Assembly: GCA_020831865.1 (NCBI GenBank)
Contig: JAFIFT010000001.1
Coordinates: 1-64,000 of the forward strand
DNA: 64,000 bases
DNA from: Legionellaceae bacterium
GTDB taxonomy: Bacteria > Pseudomonadota > Gammaproteobacteria > Legionellales > Legionellaceae
Direction: 5' to 3'
In this document: one piece after another, positions 50,036 through 59,694 of the stretch
Layout: every line of letters starts with the position of its first letter
How positions within the stretch are numbered: the stretch's first letter is position 1
Program-made: the position numbers and the translations under genes
The notes under the pieces: model-generated
Database searches by the model: none
What the model was told of the DNA's origin: nothing
Seen by the model: only the letters and a program-made list of their open reading frames with translations

Positions 50036-50899
50036 GTGTCGTTTCTTGATAAAAGTGCCAGTCTTACCAGCTTGCAGAGGCGCATTATCCTCGAAAAAGC
50101 GACAGAGCCACCTCACAGTGGTGCATTTAACGGGATTCCCAAGCAGGGTAGTTACCTCTGTCGTCGTTGTGGTAAAGCACTGTTTCGAGCGGAACAGCAA
50201 TTTTCCTCCGCCTGTGGCTGGCCGGCGTTTGATCGTCAAATTGGCCAGGCAGTCGCTGAACGACCTGATGCGGATGGTCACCGTACCGAAATTATTTGTC
50301 AACGCTGTCAGGCTCATCTGGGTCATGTGTTTCGAGGTGAGGGATTGACGCCTGAAAATCTGCGGCATTGTGTGAACAGCGCTGCTCTTGATTGGGTCGA
50401 TAGTGGATCCATTCTTGACAGTGGGGAGTTGATTGTAGCGGGAGGTTGTTTTTGGGGAGTGGAATACCATTTACAGCAACTTGCCGGAGTGGTATTGGCG
50501 GAGTCGGGTTATATTGGGGGCACGGTAACGCATCCCACGTATGCTCAGGTCTGTGACGGTAATAGCGGACATTATGAGGCGGTTCGAGTGCTTTATGATA
50601 GCAGCATCACGAACGATGAGAGCATTTTAAAAGTATTTTTTGAAATTCACGATCCGGAACAGAAAGATGGGCAGGGACCGGATCGGGGCCCACAATATCG
50701 CAGTGCGGTATTTGTTTATAATGAGCAACAACACGCCTGCGTGCAGACACTACTCGATCTGCTGAGTCATCATGGTTATCAACCGGCCACACAGATTCTT
50801 CCCATGAGTCCTTTCTGGCCTGCGGAAGACTGGCATCAAGATTATTATTTTAAAAAAACACAATTGCCTTATTGTCACAGTCGGGTGAAACGTTTTTAA
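50036..50899 (+). CDS. msrAB: peptide methionine sulfoxide reductase, MsrB-MsrA fusion
   Basis: 287 residues with two domains repairing both methionine sulfoxide epimers. The N-terminal MsrB part has zinc-binding cysteines C42/C45 and C88/C91 (LCRRC, IICQRC) and the catalytic C112 in RHCVNSAAL. The C-terminal MsrA part has the catalytic C138 in GGCFWGVE and GHYEAVRVLYD, PEQKDGQGPDRGPQYRS. The B-before-A order is less usual than the A-before-B order of Neisseria-type fusions. The start is GTG 50036, with GGGAGG nine bases upstream. No signal peptide, so cytoplasmic. Confidence 0.95.
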   Translation: MSFLDKSASLTSLQRRIILEKATEPPHSGAFNGIPKQGSYLCRRCGKALFRAEQQFSSACGWPAFDRQIGQAVAERPDADGHRTEIICQRCQAHLGHVFRGEGLTPENLRHCVNSAALDWVDSGSILDSGELIVAGGCFWGVEYHLQQLAGVVLAESGYIGGTVTHPTYAQVCDGNSGHYEAVRVLYDSSITNDESILKVFFEIHDPEQKDGQGPDRGPQYRSAVFVYNEQQHACVQTLLDLLSHHGYQPATQILPMSPFWPAEDWHQDYYFKKTQLPYCHSRVKRF

Positions 50900-50906
50900 C
50901 GGTCTG

Positions 50907-51011
50907 GGGGCTGTTGACATTTCACCCCAAAATGCCCACGTGCTGCGGTTTATCCGCAGCATCTATGGATCCCCGATAAGCCGGTGCTAGAGACGAAATA
51001 TCAACAGCCCC
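50907..51011. repeat. 105-bp inverted-repeat (MITE-like) element at the gatB 3' end
   Basis: GGGGCTGTTGACATTTC (50907-50923) and GAAATATCAACAGCCCC (50995-51011) are complementary over 17 bp with one mismatch. Inside lies a perfect 8-bp hairpin TGCTGCGG/CCGCAGCA (50941-50961). The element fills the gap between the convergent msrAB and gatB genes, and its right end supplies the first base of the gatB stop codon. No ORF fits inside. No target-site duplication is obvious. It resembles dispersed intergenic palindromic elements. Confidence 0.7.
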
Positions 51012-52450
51012 TAATCCAGGTGTTTTTTCAAGCATGCCGATAATACCGCCGGATCCGCTGCACCTTGCGATTGTTGCATTAATTGTCCGACAAAAAAGCC
51101 GAGTAACTTGGTTTTTCCGGCCTTGTACTGAGCGACTTGCTGGGGGTTTTTCAGCAGACAATCCTGCACCATGCTATCAATTTCAGCCATATCAGGCATC
51201 TGCCCGTTACGTACTGCGGCGATTTTATCTGCAAGACGCTCCCCCTTTTTCCAGCTTTCTTGAAAAATTTTTCGGGCGCTCGTTGAGCTGATGCTCTGCT
51301 CGACCAATGCTTGTATTAATAGAGCCAGGGATGGTGCGTCGATAGGTGGCTGGGAAAAGCTGGCCTGGGCTTCGTTTAAAAGCGCACTATATGGACCCTT
51401 AAGCCAGTTCACTACCGTTTTTTCAGCACCCGCAAGGGCAGTTTCCCGACACACGGCCTTATAGTAGGCATAGTGCTCCGGTGAGGTCAGCAAAAATTGG
51501 ATATCGTCTTCTGTCAATGCCGTACAGCTTTGCAATTCGCTCATGATGGCGGCCGGAAGCGGTGGCAAGCTTGCCTGAATCGAGTGGATCAGGGTTTCAT
51601 CTACATACAAAGGCAACAGATCCGGATCAGGGAAATAACGGTAATCCTGTTCATTTTCTTTGCTGCGCATGGGGCGAGTGCAGTCTTTATCCGGGTCATA
51701 CAAACGCGTTTCCTGCACCATCGTCTCACCTTGCTCCAGGCATTGTTTCTGGCGCTGATACTCAAAAGCAATGGCTTTTTCAATAAATCGGAATGAATTC
51801 AGATTTTTTAATTCGGTTCGGGTTCCCAGAGTCTGGCTACCCGCAGGTTTCAGGGAGATGTTGACATCGCAACGAAAAGAGCCTTCTTGCATATTCGCAT
51901 CACAGATTCCCAGAAAACGCACCAGTCGATGCAGCGTTTTAAGGTAACGAATCGCTTCATCGGCGCTGGTCAAACAGGGGGCGCTGACTATTTCAAGTAA
52001 AGGGATACCGGCGCGGTTTAAATCTATTCCGCTATAAGCTATATGCGCATCGTGTACTGATTTTCCAGCATCTTCTTCCAGGTGGGCTCGCACAATGTGA
52101 ACCGCTTTGTCGCGACCATCAGCCAGGCTAATTTCGAGCTGGCCATTTTGTACTACCGGTGATTGAAACTGGCTAATCTGGTAGCCTTTGGGTAAGTCGG
52201 GATAAAAATAATGTTTGCGCTCAAACCAGGAACAGGGATTAATCTGAGCGTTAATGGCCAGACCAAATTGAATGGCTTTGATTAAGGCTTCCCGGTTCAT
52301 TACCGGTAAGGTACCGGGCAGAGCGGCGTCTACATAACTGGTATGCACATTGGCGGAACCACCATAAGCGGTGCTGGCGTTGGAAAATAACTTCGTTTGT
52401 GTGGTCAGCTGCGCATGAACTTCCAGACCAATGATCATATCCCATTGCAT
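51011..52450 (-). CDS. gatB: aspartyl/glutamyl-tRNA amidotransferase subunit B
   Basis: 479 residues. GatB activates the misacylated tRNA for transamidation. The catalytic cradle starts with MIIGLEVHAQLTTQTKLFSNAS, KHYFYPDLPKGYQISQF, YSGIDLNRAGIPLLEIVSAP (given here in part), EGSFRCDVNISL and RSKENEQDYRYFPDPDLLP; the C-terminal YqeY-like tail domain ends with ADPAVLSACLKKHLD. It is the third gene of gatC-gatA-gatB, three bases after gatA. Confidence 0.97.
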   Translation of the reverse strand: MQWDMIIGLEVHAQLTTQTKLFSNASTAYGGSANVHTSYVDAALPGTLPVMNREALIKAIQFGLAINAQINPCSWFERKHYFYPDLPKGYQISQFQSPVVQNGQLEISLADGRDKAVHIVRAHLEEDAGKSVHDAHIAYSGIDLNRAGIPLLEIVSAPCLTSADEAIRYLKTLHRLVRFLGICDANMQEGSFRCDVNISLKPAGSQTLGTRTELKNLNSFRFIEKAIAFEYQRQKQCLEQGETMVQETRLYDPDKDCTRPMRSKENEQDYRYFPDPDLLPLYVDETLIHSIQASLPPLPAAIMSELQSCTALTEDDIQFLLTSPEHYAYYKAVCRETALAGAEKTVVNWLKGPYSALLNEAQASFSQPPIDAPSLALLIQALVEQSISSTSARKIFQESWKKGERLADKIAAVRNGQMPDMAEIDSMVQDCLLKNPQQVAQYKAGKTKLLGFFVGQLMQQSQGAADPAVLSACLKKHLD

Positions 52451-52453
52451 GCG

Positions 52454-53917
52454 TTACTCCTTAGTCATGTCGGGTCGGCGCAGGTGCCAGTCCGTCCTTT
52501 GCTGATAGCGGTGTCCAACCTGCAGGAGCGTGCTTTCCGCAAAGGCTTTTCCGATGAGTTGCATGCCAATTGGCAATCCCTGGCTAAAACCCGCCGGTAG
52601 CGAGAGTGCCGGCAGACCGGCAAGGTTGGCGCCCACGGTAAAGACATCGGCCAGATAGGCGTGCACCGGGTTTTTTTCTTCCTCTGCAAGGGAAAAGGCA
52701 ATCGTTGGACTGGTGGGGCCAATAATGAGATCAACCTGGGTAAACAGGCGCACGAATTCATCGCGAATCATACGCCTGACTTTCAGCGCTTGCAGATAAT
52801 ACGCATCATAATAACCGGCCGATAAAATATGGGTGCCGGTGAGGATGCGGCGTTTGACTTCCGCACCAAAACCTTCTTCACGAGACTGTGTAATCAGCTC
52901 TGCCAGATCGGTCGTTTGGCGTGAGCGGTGTCCAAAACGTATCCCGTCAAAACGAGACAGATTAGAAGAGGCTTCAGCACAGGCAATGACATAATAACAG
53001 GGAACCCACAATGCCTGATGCTGAATATCAACGGGTATGATAAGAGCACCTTCCTGTTCCAGCACCCGTAAGGCAGATTTAATATGCTCCGTAATATCCG
53101 GCTGTACGGCTTCAGATAAAAAACAGTCTGGAATACCTATTTTTAACCCTTTAATGCTGGCTTGTAACTGCTGGCTGAAATCAGGCGAAGTGCGGGTGTC
53201 GCTGGTGGAGTCCTTGGGATCAAAGCCTGCCATGGCATTGAGAATATGGGCGCAGTCTTCCGCACTGCGTGCCATAGGACCGGCCTGATCCAGGCTGGAG
53301 GCATAAGCTACCATACCGTAACGCGACACACGTCCATATGTGGGTTTCAGTCCACTAATACCGCAAAACGCAGCCGGTTGACGAATGGAGCCACCGGTAT
53401 CCGAGCCTGTAGCCCACAGGCAGAGCTCAGCCGCTACTGCCGCTGCCGAACCACCAGATGAGCCGCCGGGAACACGGCTGGTATCCCAGGGATTTTTAAC
53501 CACACCGAAATAACTGTGCCGATTGGCCGAACCCATGGCAAATTCATCCATGTTTGTTTTGCCAAGATTCACCACACTACAGGCATTGAGTTTTTCCACA
53601 ATAGTGGCGTCAAAAGGCGAACGATACTGTTCGAGCATTTTGGAGCCGGCGCTGGTAATACTATTCCGGGTACAAACATTATCTTTATGTGCCATTGGGA
53701 TGCCGGTTAGAATATGTTGCCTTTTTTCCCGAATCCTTTTATCTGCCAGGCGCGCGTTTTGCAGGGCATGCTGCTCATCAACATGAATAAAGGCATTGAG
53801 GTGCGCCTGTTGCTGAATGCGTTCTATATAATGCCGCGTGAGTTCTTCACTGCTTAAGAGGCCCTTAGCCAGCGCGTCTGCAAGGGAGCGGATACTCTGC
53901 GTTTCATCGCTATGCAT
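52454..53917 (-). CDS. gatA: aspartyl/glutamyl-tRNA amidotransferase subunit A
   Basis: 487 residues of the amidase-signature family. GatA releases ammonia from glutamine. The Ser-cis-Ser-Lys triad is visible as K78 (GIPMAHKDN), S153 (PGGSSGGS) and the nucleophile S177 ([12 protein letters not shown]). Its start overlaps gatC by eight bases. Presence of gatCAB implies transamidation-based Gln-tRNA and/or Asn-tRNA formation. Confidence 0.97.
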   Translation of the reverse strand: MHSDETQSIRSLADALAKGLLSSEELTRHYIERIQQQAHLNAFIHVDEQHALQNARLADKRIREKRQHILTGIPMAHKDNVCTRNSITSAGSKMLEQYRSPFDATIVEKLNACSVVNLGKTNMDEFAMGSANRHSYFGVVKNPWDTSRVPGGSSGGSAAAVAAELCLWATGSDTGGSIRQPAAFCGISGLKPTYGRVSRYGMVAYASSLDQAGPMARSAEDCAHILNAMAGFDPKDSTSDTRTSPDFSQQLQASIKGLKIGIPDCFLSEAVQPDITEHIKSALRVLEQEGALIIPVDIQHQALWVPCYYVIACAEASSNLSRFDGIRFGHRSRQTTDLAELITQSREEGFGAEVKRRILTGTHILSAGYYDAYYLQALKVRRMIRDEFVRLFTQVDLIIGPTSPTIAFSLAEEEKNPVHAYLADVFTVGANLAGLPALSLPAGFSQGLPIGMQLIGKAFAESTLLQVGHRYQQRTDWHLRRPDMTKE

Positions 53918-54203
53918 CGTCGATCACCTTGGGTACGAGATAATGTCCTTCCGCAAAAAGAGGTGCAATATCAGCCAACTCATTGAGACAGCTCTGTTCA
54001 CAGACCTCATCTTCCCGCAGGCGCTGATGTAAGTCAAACGGGTGAAACAACGGCGCAACAGCAGCAGTATTAGCCTGGCGAAGCTGTTCTACAAAGTCGA
54101 TGATGGTATTGATTTCATCCAGTAAGTGGTGATGGTGTAGCGGATCGACCTCAAGATGCGCCAGTTTACCAATTTGTTGCAGATCCTCATCATGAAGCGT
54201 CAT
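53910..54203 (-). CDS. gatC: aspartyl/glutamyl-tRNA amidotransferase subunit C
   Basis: 97 residues from ATG 54203, with AGGT upstream; a TTG just before it would add one residue. The typical GatC pattern is [33 protein letters not shown], and [19 protein letters not shown], then a C-terminal [14 protein letters not shown] strand. It wraps the GatA-GatB interface. It is first in gatCAB and divergent from yebC. Confidence 0.95.
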   Translation of the reverse strand: MTLHDEDLQQIGKLAHLEVDPLHHHHLLDEINTIIDFVEQLRQANTAAVAPLFHPFDLHQRLREDEVCEQSCLNELADIAPLFAEGHYLVPKVIDDA

Positions 54204-54334
54204 CAATTACCTCTCGCCCAGCATCGCAATGTAGAGGCGATTATAGCGACTCGCTCCGGCGTAGGCAAATGCTCTTGACAGGGTAAACATATCCAAAGTA
54301 TTGCACCGTAAAAATATCCGATTTGGCCGGTGCC

Positions 54335-54363
54335 TTATCTTTCTTTTTTAAAATCGGTATACT
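54335..54363 (+). promoter_or_regulatory. candidate promoter for yebC-ruvCA
   Basis: TTATCT (54335-54340) and TATACT (54358-54363) are separated by 17 bases, 79 bp before the yebC start. The -10 is a good match; the -35 is weak. Confidence 0.35.
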
Positions 54364-54441
54364 ATAGCCGTTGTAGCGGACAGCAGTGCCGTTTCAGCTA
54401 CAAGGGGCGTTCGATTTTCATTATGGGCAAAGAGGTAATGT

Positions 54442-55185
54442 ATGGCGGGCCACAGTAAATGGGCAAATATCCGTTTTCGTAAAGGCGTACAAGACGCAAA
54501 ACGAGGGAAAATTTTTACCAAGTTAATTCGTGAAATAACTGTTGCGGCTCGTATGGGGGGCGCAGATGAAAGTGCTAATTCACGCCTGCGTGATGCTATC
54601 AGCAAAGCGTTAAAGGCGAATATGAAGCGTGACACCATTGATAATGCGGTCAAGCGGGGCGCTGGTGGGCTGGATGGTGATGCCATGCTGGAGTTACGCT
54701 ATGAGGGCTATGGGCCAGGCGGGGTAGCGATCTTGGTGGATTGCTTGTCCGATAATAAAAATCGCACGGTCTCTGATGTGCGCCATGCCTTTAGCAAATA
54801 TGGCGGTAATTTGGGAACGGATGGTTCGGTTGCTTATTTGTTCACGAATCAGGGTGAAATTCTGCTCTCTCCACAACAGGATGAAGAGCGGGCAATGGAA
54901 GTCGCTATCGAAGCCGGCGCACAAGATGTGGCAATGGAAGAGGGACAAGTGGAGATTATTAGCGGGCCGGAAGAGTACCACGCTATTCTTGCCGCTCTGG
55001 ATACGGCTGGTTTACGTGTTGAGCAATCGCAGTTGGTTATGCGGGCGCAAACACTGGTGCATCTGGAAGGGGAGCAGGCAGAAAGCTATTTGAAACTGAC
55101 TGACATGCTGGAAGATCTGGATGATGTACAACAAATCTACTCCAATGCCCAACTACCGGAAGAGCTCTACGAGGCGTCTGCATGA
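54442..55185 (+). CDS. yebC: YebC/TACO1-family translation or transcription factor
   Basis: 247 residues, near-universal family. It begins [20 protein letters not shown], followed by [56 protein letters not shown] and GAEDV-type motifs (here [10 protein letters not shown]). YebC proteins are described as ribosome-linked factors for difficult proline stretches and as DNA-binding regulators. It precedes ruvC and overlaps it by four bases, a widespread arrangement. Confidence 0.96.
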   Translation: MAGHSKWANIRFRKGVQDAKRGKIFTKLIREITVAARMGGADESANSRLRDAISKALKANMKRDTIDNAVKRGAGGLDGDAMLELRYEGYGPGGVAILVDCLSDNKNRTVSDVRHAFSKYGGNLGTDGSVAYLFTNQGEILLSPQQDEERAMEVAIEAGAQDVAMEEGQVEIISGPEEYHAILAALDTAGLRVEQSQLVMRAQTLVHLEGEQAESYLKLTDMLEDLDDVQQIYSNAQLPEELYEASA

Positions 55186-55697
55186 GTATCATTTTGGGAA
55201 TTGATCCCGGCTCGCGTATTACTGGCTATGGGATTATCAGGGAAGAACGGCAACAATTATACTATCTGGACAGCGGTTGTATCCGAACGGGTGATGGTGA
55301 TTTAAGTGAGCGGCTTTTGGCTATTTTCAATGGAATGTGTACCCTGCTGGAGACCTATCATCCTGATGAAGTAGCGATCGAGCAGGTTTTTATGCATCAA
55401 AATCCCAACGCCGCACTCAAACTGGGGCATGCCAGAGGGGTGGCCATGGTGGCTGCCGCTTCCCATCGATTAGCCGTCAGTGAATATTCGCCGCGCGAAA
55501 TTAAACAGACTGTTGTGGGGTATGGGGCGGCAGAAAAAGAGCAGGTCAAACATATGGTAGTCCAGTTACTGGCACTGAACCAAGTGCCTCAGGCCGATGC
55601 GGCCGATGCTTTGGCGATTGCGATTTGTCATAGTCATATGCGCAATAAGCTGTTTGCTAAAGCAAAACGCGGTTCTTTCAAAAGGCAAGTCGTATGA
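55182..55697 (+). CDS. ruvC: Holliday junction endonuclease RuvC
   Basis: 171 residues, RNase-H fold resolvase. The acidic catalytic residues are in [14 protein letters not shown] (D7), [23 protein letters not shown] and [14 protein letters not shown]. It cleaves Holliday junctions in the RuvABC complex. It overlaps yebC and ruvA by four bases each, forming one operon. Confidence 0.97.
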   Translation: MSIILGIDPGSRITGYGIIREERQQLYYLDSGCIRTGDGDLSERLLAIFNGMCTLLETYHPDEVAIEQVFMHQNPNAALKLGHARGVAMVAAASHRLAVSEYSPREIKQTVVGYGAAEKEQVKHMVVQLLALNQVPQADAADALAIAICHSHMRNKLFAKAKRGSFKRQVV

Positions 55698-56296
55698 TAG
55701 GACGTTTACAAGGAATCATTGTTGACAAAATACAGCCGGGCAAGCTGGTTATTGACGTGAATGGGGTGGGCTATGATGTGGAAACCACGTTGCCCACTTT
55801 TTTTACTCTGGAGTCGCAGTCGGGTTTGGTTGTGTTGTTGATTCACACAGTGGTACGTGAAGATGCTTTTTTATTATATGGTTTTCACGATGCAAAAGAG
55901 CGTGCGTGTTTTCGTGCGTTAATCAAAATTAATGGCGTCGGACCGAAGCTGGCGATAGCGATATTATCCAGTATGAGCCCACCTGAACTCATGCAAGCCA
56001 TCATGCAGGCAGACTTGCCACGATTAAATACCATCCCCGGCGTTGGTAAAAAAACAGCCGAGCGCTTGCTTATCGAGCTAAAAGGCTTGCCGGAGCAGGT
56101 CGGTATCCAACTGGGTGATGTGGCACTGCCCATCGGATCCTCAGCGGTGCAGGCAGAAGAGGCCAGTGCGGCACTGTTGGCACTGGGTTATAAGCTCCCA
56201 GCAGTTGAAAAAGCGATGAAAGTGGTCAATGATGGTCAGAAAAGCTGTGAACAACTGATTCGAGAATCGTTAAAATGGTTATCCGTAAAAGCATGA
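55694..56296 (+). CDS. ruvA: Holliday junction DNA helicase subunit RuvA
   Basis: 200 residues. The OB-fold N-terminus ([28 protein letters not shown], cited in part), two helix-hairpin-helix motifs ([17 protein letters not shown] and [20 protein letters not shown]) and the C-terminal domain that binds RuvB ([21 protein letters not shown]) are all present. RuvA binds the junction and recruits RuvB. ruvB does not follow here; an unrelated minus-strand gene does. Confidence 0.96.
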   Translation: MIGRLQGIIVDKIQPGKLVIDVNGVGYDVETTLPTFFTLESQSGLVVLLIHTVVREDAFLLYGFHDAKERACFRALIKINGVGPKLAIAILSSMSPPELMQAIMQADLPRLNTIPGVGKKTAERLLIELKGLPEQVGIQLGDVALPIGSSAVQAEEASAALLALGYKLPAVEKAMKVVNDGQKSCEQLIRESLKWLSVKA

Positions 56297-56378
56297 GTAC
56301 TTGCAGCTACCCTGACATGGACAGGCCAGATCAGGAATATACATTCATTCTCCAGATGCAGAAGCACAATTAGGAAAC

Positions 56379-56398
56379 AGGCTTATGAGGATAAGCCT
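56379..56398 (-). terminator. hairpin spanning the stop codon of the 460-residue orphan gene
   Basis: AGGCTTAT (56379-56386) and ATAAGCCT (56391-56398) form a perfect 8-bp stem with a four-base loop between convergent ruvA and the orphan gene. The orphan's TAA lies in the stem. A short TGTTTCC follows on the minus strand. It may end one or both transcripts. Confidence 0.4.
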
Positions 56399-57765
56399 TT
56401 GACGGAAGTGCCTATGTATAGGACCGTATCTTCCAACGCCTCTTGTTTGTCAATATACTGCGAGACAAAGTCGACAAAGTTCTGAATAATTGCACTACAA
56501 TACGTAGTGATTATTTTTTCCTTATCTTTTGAGGGGGGATCTGCTTGTGCGATGAGTTGGCCAAGTGGTCTTGCCAATTGCGGACTCAGGAAAAGATCCT
56601 GAGCGCTCGCATCCGGACTTATGACAGCACCGGGTCTTTCCGCATTCATGCTGGTGCAGGCCTGCCTTAGTTGCTTGAGCAGCTCGTTTTCTATTTTTTG
56701 GTTTTTTCCACATTTCGTTTCTTTGATGGCGAGCGCATCATGGATGATGAGTCTGGCCGAGCAAAAGTCATCAATAGAACCATCCAGCGGGCTTTGTTTT
56801 TGCGATGATTGCCGGGAACGGTATTCCAGGAGCATGATGCTTACCATGGCATTCACCAGGTTATTGATGTGCGCGAGTACCGCTTCTTTTTCGGTATAAG
56901 ACTGGAAGGCTTTTCGCGAGGCATTGATGCAGTGCATGACGCAAGTATTACGCGATATTTCCTCTATAGGCACGGTATCATCTATCAGACCCGTCAGCGC
57001 TCTTAAACAATATCTCGCATTCGCCTGTGCCAGCATCTCCAGCTGGTAAGTGCTGTGGATTTCTGGTTCATTGATGCCCTTTTTCATGGCGCCTTCATGT
57101 TCCATCGCCTCACAAATGGCGCTTATAAAAAATTCTTTTATGGGAGTATGGTGGGCGGGTATTTTCATAAAGGACATGAAATGCTCATCATAGAGTTCAC
57201 AGATTTCCCGCATCATTTCTCGTTTGAATGGCAGTTTGCGGTGGATGAGTTGATAGGTGGAAAACCGGCACAAACTGCTTTCGCTTTGAATCAGCAGTTG
57301 CTTGTATGTTTGCAATTTATTTGCGCTATCCTGGTGAAATTTTTCACTCAAATAGACCAGTGTTTTTCTCCAGGTATTCGTGCTGTTTTCGTTGTAGGGT
57401 ATTAATTCGTCGATCGTACGTGGAAACTTTTCGCGCGGTAAATTGCCGCTTGATTGCACTTCGCGTTTCATTGACGGTTGGTCGAAGCGGGCTGAAGAGA
57501 GTATCGAGTGACTGCTTAAGGAGCGGGAAATTGGCATGCTCTGTTGTCTTCTTGCCAGTAGTGCCTGGGCATCATCGCTTTGATGCGTCCCCTCAACAAA
57601 GGGTAATTGAGGATAATGCTTCTGAAGCCAGCTTTTGATGGCTTGCGCAGGAACGGATGAGCCGTCTTGCAACTCATACAGACAGACTACCGTATTACGG
57701 TCAGTGTGGTGTTCCCATAAGATGGGAATGTCCTTATACTTAATTCCGGGAATGGTAATTCTCAT
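56383..57765 (-). CDS. unknown 460-residue protein (effector candidate)
   Basis: Not recognised. It starts at ATG 57765. Residues 1-65 look like a compact beta/alpha N-terminal domain (MRITIPGIKYKDIPILWEHH, CLYELQDGSSVPAQAIKSWL). A serine-rich linker follows (about 72-110, MPISRSLSSHSILSSARF). The rest is mostly helical and cysteine-containing, with no signal peptide or clear membrane helix. It ends EALEDTVLYIGTSVKGLSS. Serine-rich linker, helical body and orphan status fit a host-directed effector, but no enzymatic motif is visible. It is inserted between ruvA and pabB. Confidence 0.75.
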   Translation of the reverse strand: MRITIPGIKYKDIPILWEHHTDRNTVVCLYELQDGSSVPAQAIKSWLQKHYPQLPFVEGTHQSDDAQALLARRQQSMPISRSLSSHSILSSARFDQPSMKREVQSSGNLPREKFPRTIDELIPYNENSTNTWRKTLVYLSEKFHQDSANKLQTYKQLLIQSESSLCRFSTYQLIHRKLPFKREMMREICELYDEHFMSFMKIPAHHTPIKEFFISAICEAMEHEGAMKKGINEPEIHSTYQLEMLAQANARYCLRALTGLIDDTVPIEEISRNTCVMHCINASRKAFQSYTEKEAVLAHINNLVNAMVSIMLLEYRSRQSSQKQSPLDGSIDDFCSARLIIHDALAIKETKCGKNQKIENELLKQLRQACTSMNAERPGAVISPDASAQDLFLSPQLARPLGQLIAQADPPSKDKEKIITTYCSAIIQNFVDFVSQYIDKQEALEDTVLYIGTSVKGLSS

Positions 57766-57834
57766 GGTACTACCTGTTCATTTCCAGGGTAGATTATAAC
57801 ACAATTCAAGTAGAACGCATCTGTAGGGTGAATA

Positions 57835-59166
57835 TTGGGCCAATATACCGAACAAGCGTTAGCGTATTATGGTGACATGATTGATTTTTATCACTCCCTG
57901 TCGCATTTGCCAGGCTTTTTTTTGTTAGAAAGCCTCGATCGTCAACAGGGACGATACGATATTCTATCGGCCTACCCCTATGATGTAGTCAGCAAAATGC
58001 CTGCAAGCGCTGCTATGGCAGAATGTACGCAACCCCAGTTACAGTTTCAGCCCCGGATTTCGCGCTCGACGCTGCCCTTCCAGGGGGGGGCTATTGCCGC
58101 TCTGAGTTATGATTACGGCAGTCTTCTTCATCGGGTCGATAATCCTGCGGTGTGGGATATGGACTTTCCTTTGTATTTTTTTTCTTACTATGATTGGGCT
58201 ATTGTGGTGGATCACCATTTGCAAAAGGTGACCTTGCTGGCCCAACACCAGCAGCCGGATACGGAAGGGATTTTACGCGAAATACAGCGTTTATGGCGAG
58301 CCCGTTCTGATTCGCCAGTGGCTTTTAGGGTTTCAGGGTTGCGAGCCCTATCCAGCCGCGCAAGCTACCAGCAGGATATTGCTTCAATACACGCTGCTCT
58401 GGCTCGCGGGCGCTGTTATCAAGTCAATTATACGCAAGCCTTTCATCTGCACAGCGAGGCAGATCCCTGGGCGCTCTATCGCCAGATACGTATGAGCAAC
58501 CCTGTCCCGTTTGCCGCTTTTATGTCTCTTGAAAAACAGAAGATTTTGAGTTTTTCACCGGAGCGTTTTTTACGTATTGATCCGGATGGGAGGGTGTTAA
58601 CCTCTCCTATCAAGGGCTCCATACGTCGGGATTCCAATTCGGCAATCGATCGCATGTTGGCACAGCAGCTTCTGGCCAGTGAAAAAAACCGTGCCGAGAA
58701 TGTCATGATTGTAGATTTGCTGCGCAATGATTTAAGCCGTATCTGCAAAGCGGGTAGCGTGCAGGTACGCCGTTTAATGGAGGTACAAAGCTTCACTGCG
58801 GTCCATCATCTGGTGAGTCATATTGAAGGGCAATTGCAAGCAGAGCAATCTAGTCTGGCAGCTCTTCTGGCGTGTTTTCCCGGCGGATCCATCACAGGTG
58901 CGCCGAAAATAGAAGCCATGAAAATGATTGCCGAACTGGAGCAGCGTCCGCGCGGAATCTACTGTGGATCGATTGCTTATTTTTCACAACATGGGCAGGT
59001 CGACTCTAATATTGCGATTCGCACCTTGACGGCCCAAGGCAATCAACTGCAGCTTGCCGCGGGTGGGGGCATAGTTTTAGATTCCGATTGGCAGGAGGAG
59101 TATGCTGAGTGCTATATTAAATTAGAAGCCATCTTAGAGGCAGTACATGCAAAAATCCTCACGTAA
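57835..59166 (+). CDS. pabB: aminodeoxychorismate synthase component I
   Basis: 443 residues of the chorismate-binding family, making 4-amino-4-deoxychorismate for folate. The PIKGSIRR stretch has the lysine that marks PabB; TrpE has PIAGT. Other landmarks are RGRCYQVNYTQAF, LSFSPERFLRI, ENVMIVDLLRNDLSRIC, FPGGSITGAPKIEAMKMI and GGGIVLDSDWQEEYAEC. The start is TTG 57835, with AGGGTGA upstream. It overlaps the following NUDIX gene by 20 bases. The amidotransferase partner pabA is not nearby. Confidence 0.94.
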   Translation: MGQYTEQALAYYGDMIDFYHSLSHLPGFFLLESLDRQQGRYDILSAYPYDVVSKMPASAAMAECTQPQLQFQPRISRSTLPFQGGAIAALSYDYGSLLHRVDNPAVWDMDFPLYFFSYYDWAIVVDHHLQKVTLLAQHQQPDTEGILREIQRLWRARSDSPVAFRVSGLRALSSRASYQQDIASIHAALARGRCYQVNYTQAFHLHSEADPWALYRQIRMSNPVPFAAFMSLEKQKILSFSPERFLRIDPDGRVLTSPIKGSIRRDSNSAIDRMLAQQLLASEKNRAENVMIVDLLRNDLSRICKAGSVQVRRLMEVQSFTAVHHLVSHIEGQLQAEQSSLAALLACFPGGSITGAPKIEAMKMIAELEQRPRGIYCGSIAYFSQHGQVDSNIAIRTLTAQGNQLQLAAGGGIVLDSDWQEEYAECYIKLEAILEAVHAKILT

Positions 59167-59692
59167 AGAGGCTGCGGTGATCGTTTTGCTTGATGCGGCA
59201 AGGACTGAGTTTATCCTGACGCAAAGAAGCGCGCATTTATCCTCCCACCCTGGTGAAATCTGTTTTCCGGGTGGTAGAAAAGACATGGGCGACCGTGATC
59301 TTCGCGATACGGCTTTGCGTGAATTACAGGAAGAACTGGGTATTGCTGCGGACAGGGTGGAATATCTTTTGAGCCTGGGGCGGCAGGATACATTGACCGG
59401 TTATTCGGTTTTTCCCTGGTTGGGTATTATTGATGGTCTGGCACCCTGTCAGATCAATTCCCATGAGGTTGCGTGTATTGTGCCTCTGAGCCTGCGTGAG
59501 GTACTGAATAAAGATAATTACCGTGATATTGAAGTACATCGTCAGGGCTGGCGTATTAAGACCACGCAATTTAGGCATCACCAATACGAAATATGGGGAG
59601 CTACAGCGCAGATTATGCGTCAGCTTTGTCTTCAATGCGAGTCTATTCCCATCTTGATGGATATGAGGGAACGTCTGGAAAAGGAGCAGTAA
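59147..59692 (+). CDS. NUDIX hydrolase, CoA pyrophosphatase type
   Basis: 181 residues. The UPF0035 signature ahead of the Nudix box (LTQRSAHLSSHPGEICFPGG) and the box itself (DTALRELQEELGI) mark the NudL/Nudt7 group, which cleaves coenzyme A and its derivatives to phosphopantetheine and 3',5'-ADP. It starts at ATG 59147 inside the end of pabB. Substrate is inferred from the family signature. It is convergent with nhaA with only two bases between stops. Confidence 0.9.
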   Translation: MQKSSRKEAAVIVLLDAARTEFILTQRSAHLSSHPGEICFPGGRKDMGDRDLRDTALRELQEELGIAADRVEYLLSLGRQDTLTGYSVFPWLGIIDGLAPCQINSHEVACIVPLSLREVLNKDNYRDIEVHRQGWRIKTTQFRHHQYEIWGATAQIMRQLCLQCESIPILMDMRERLEKEQ

Positions 59693-59694
59693 CG

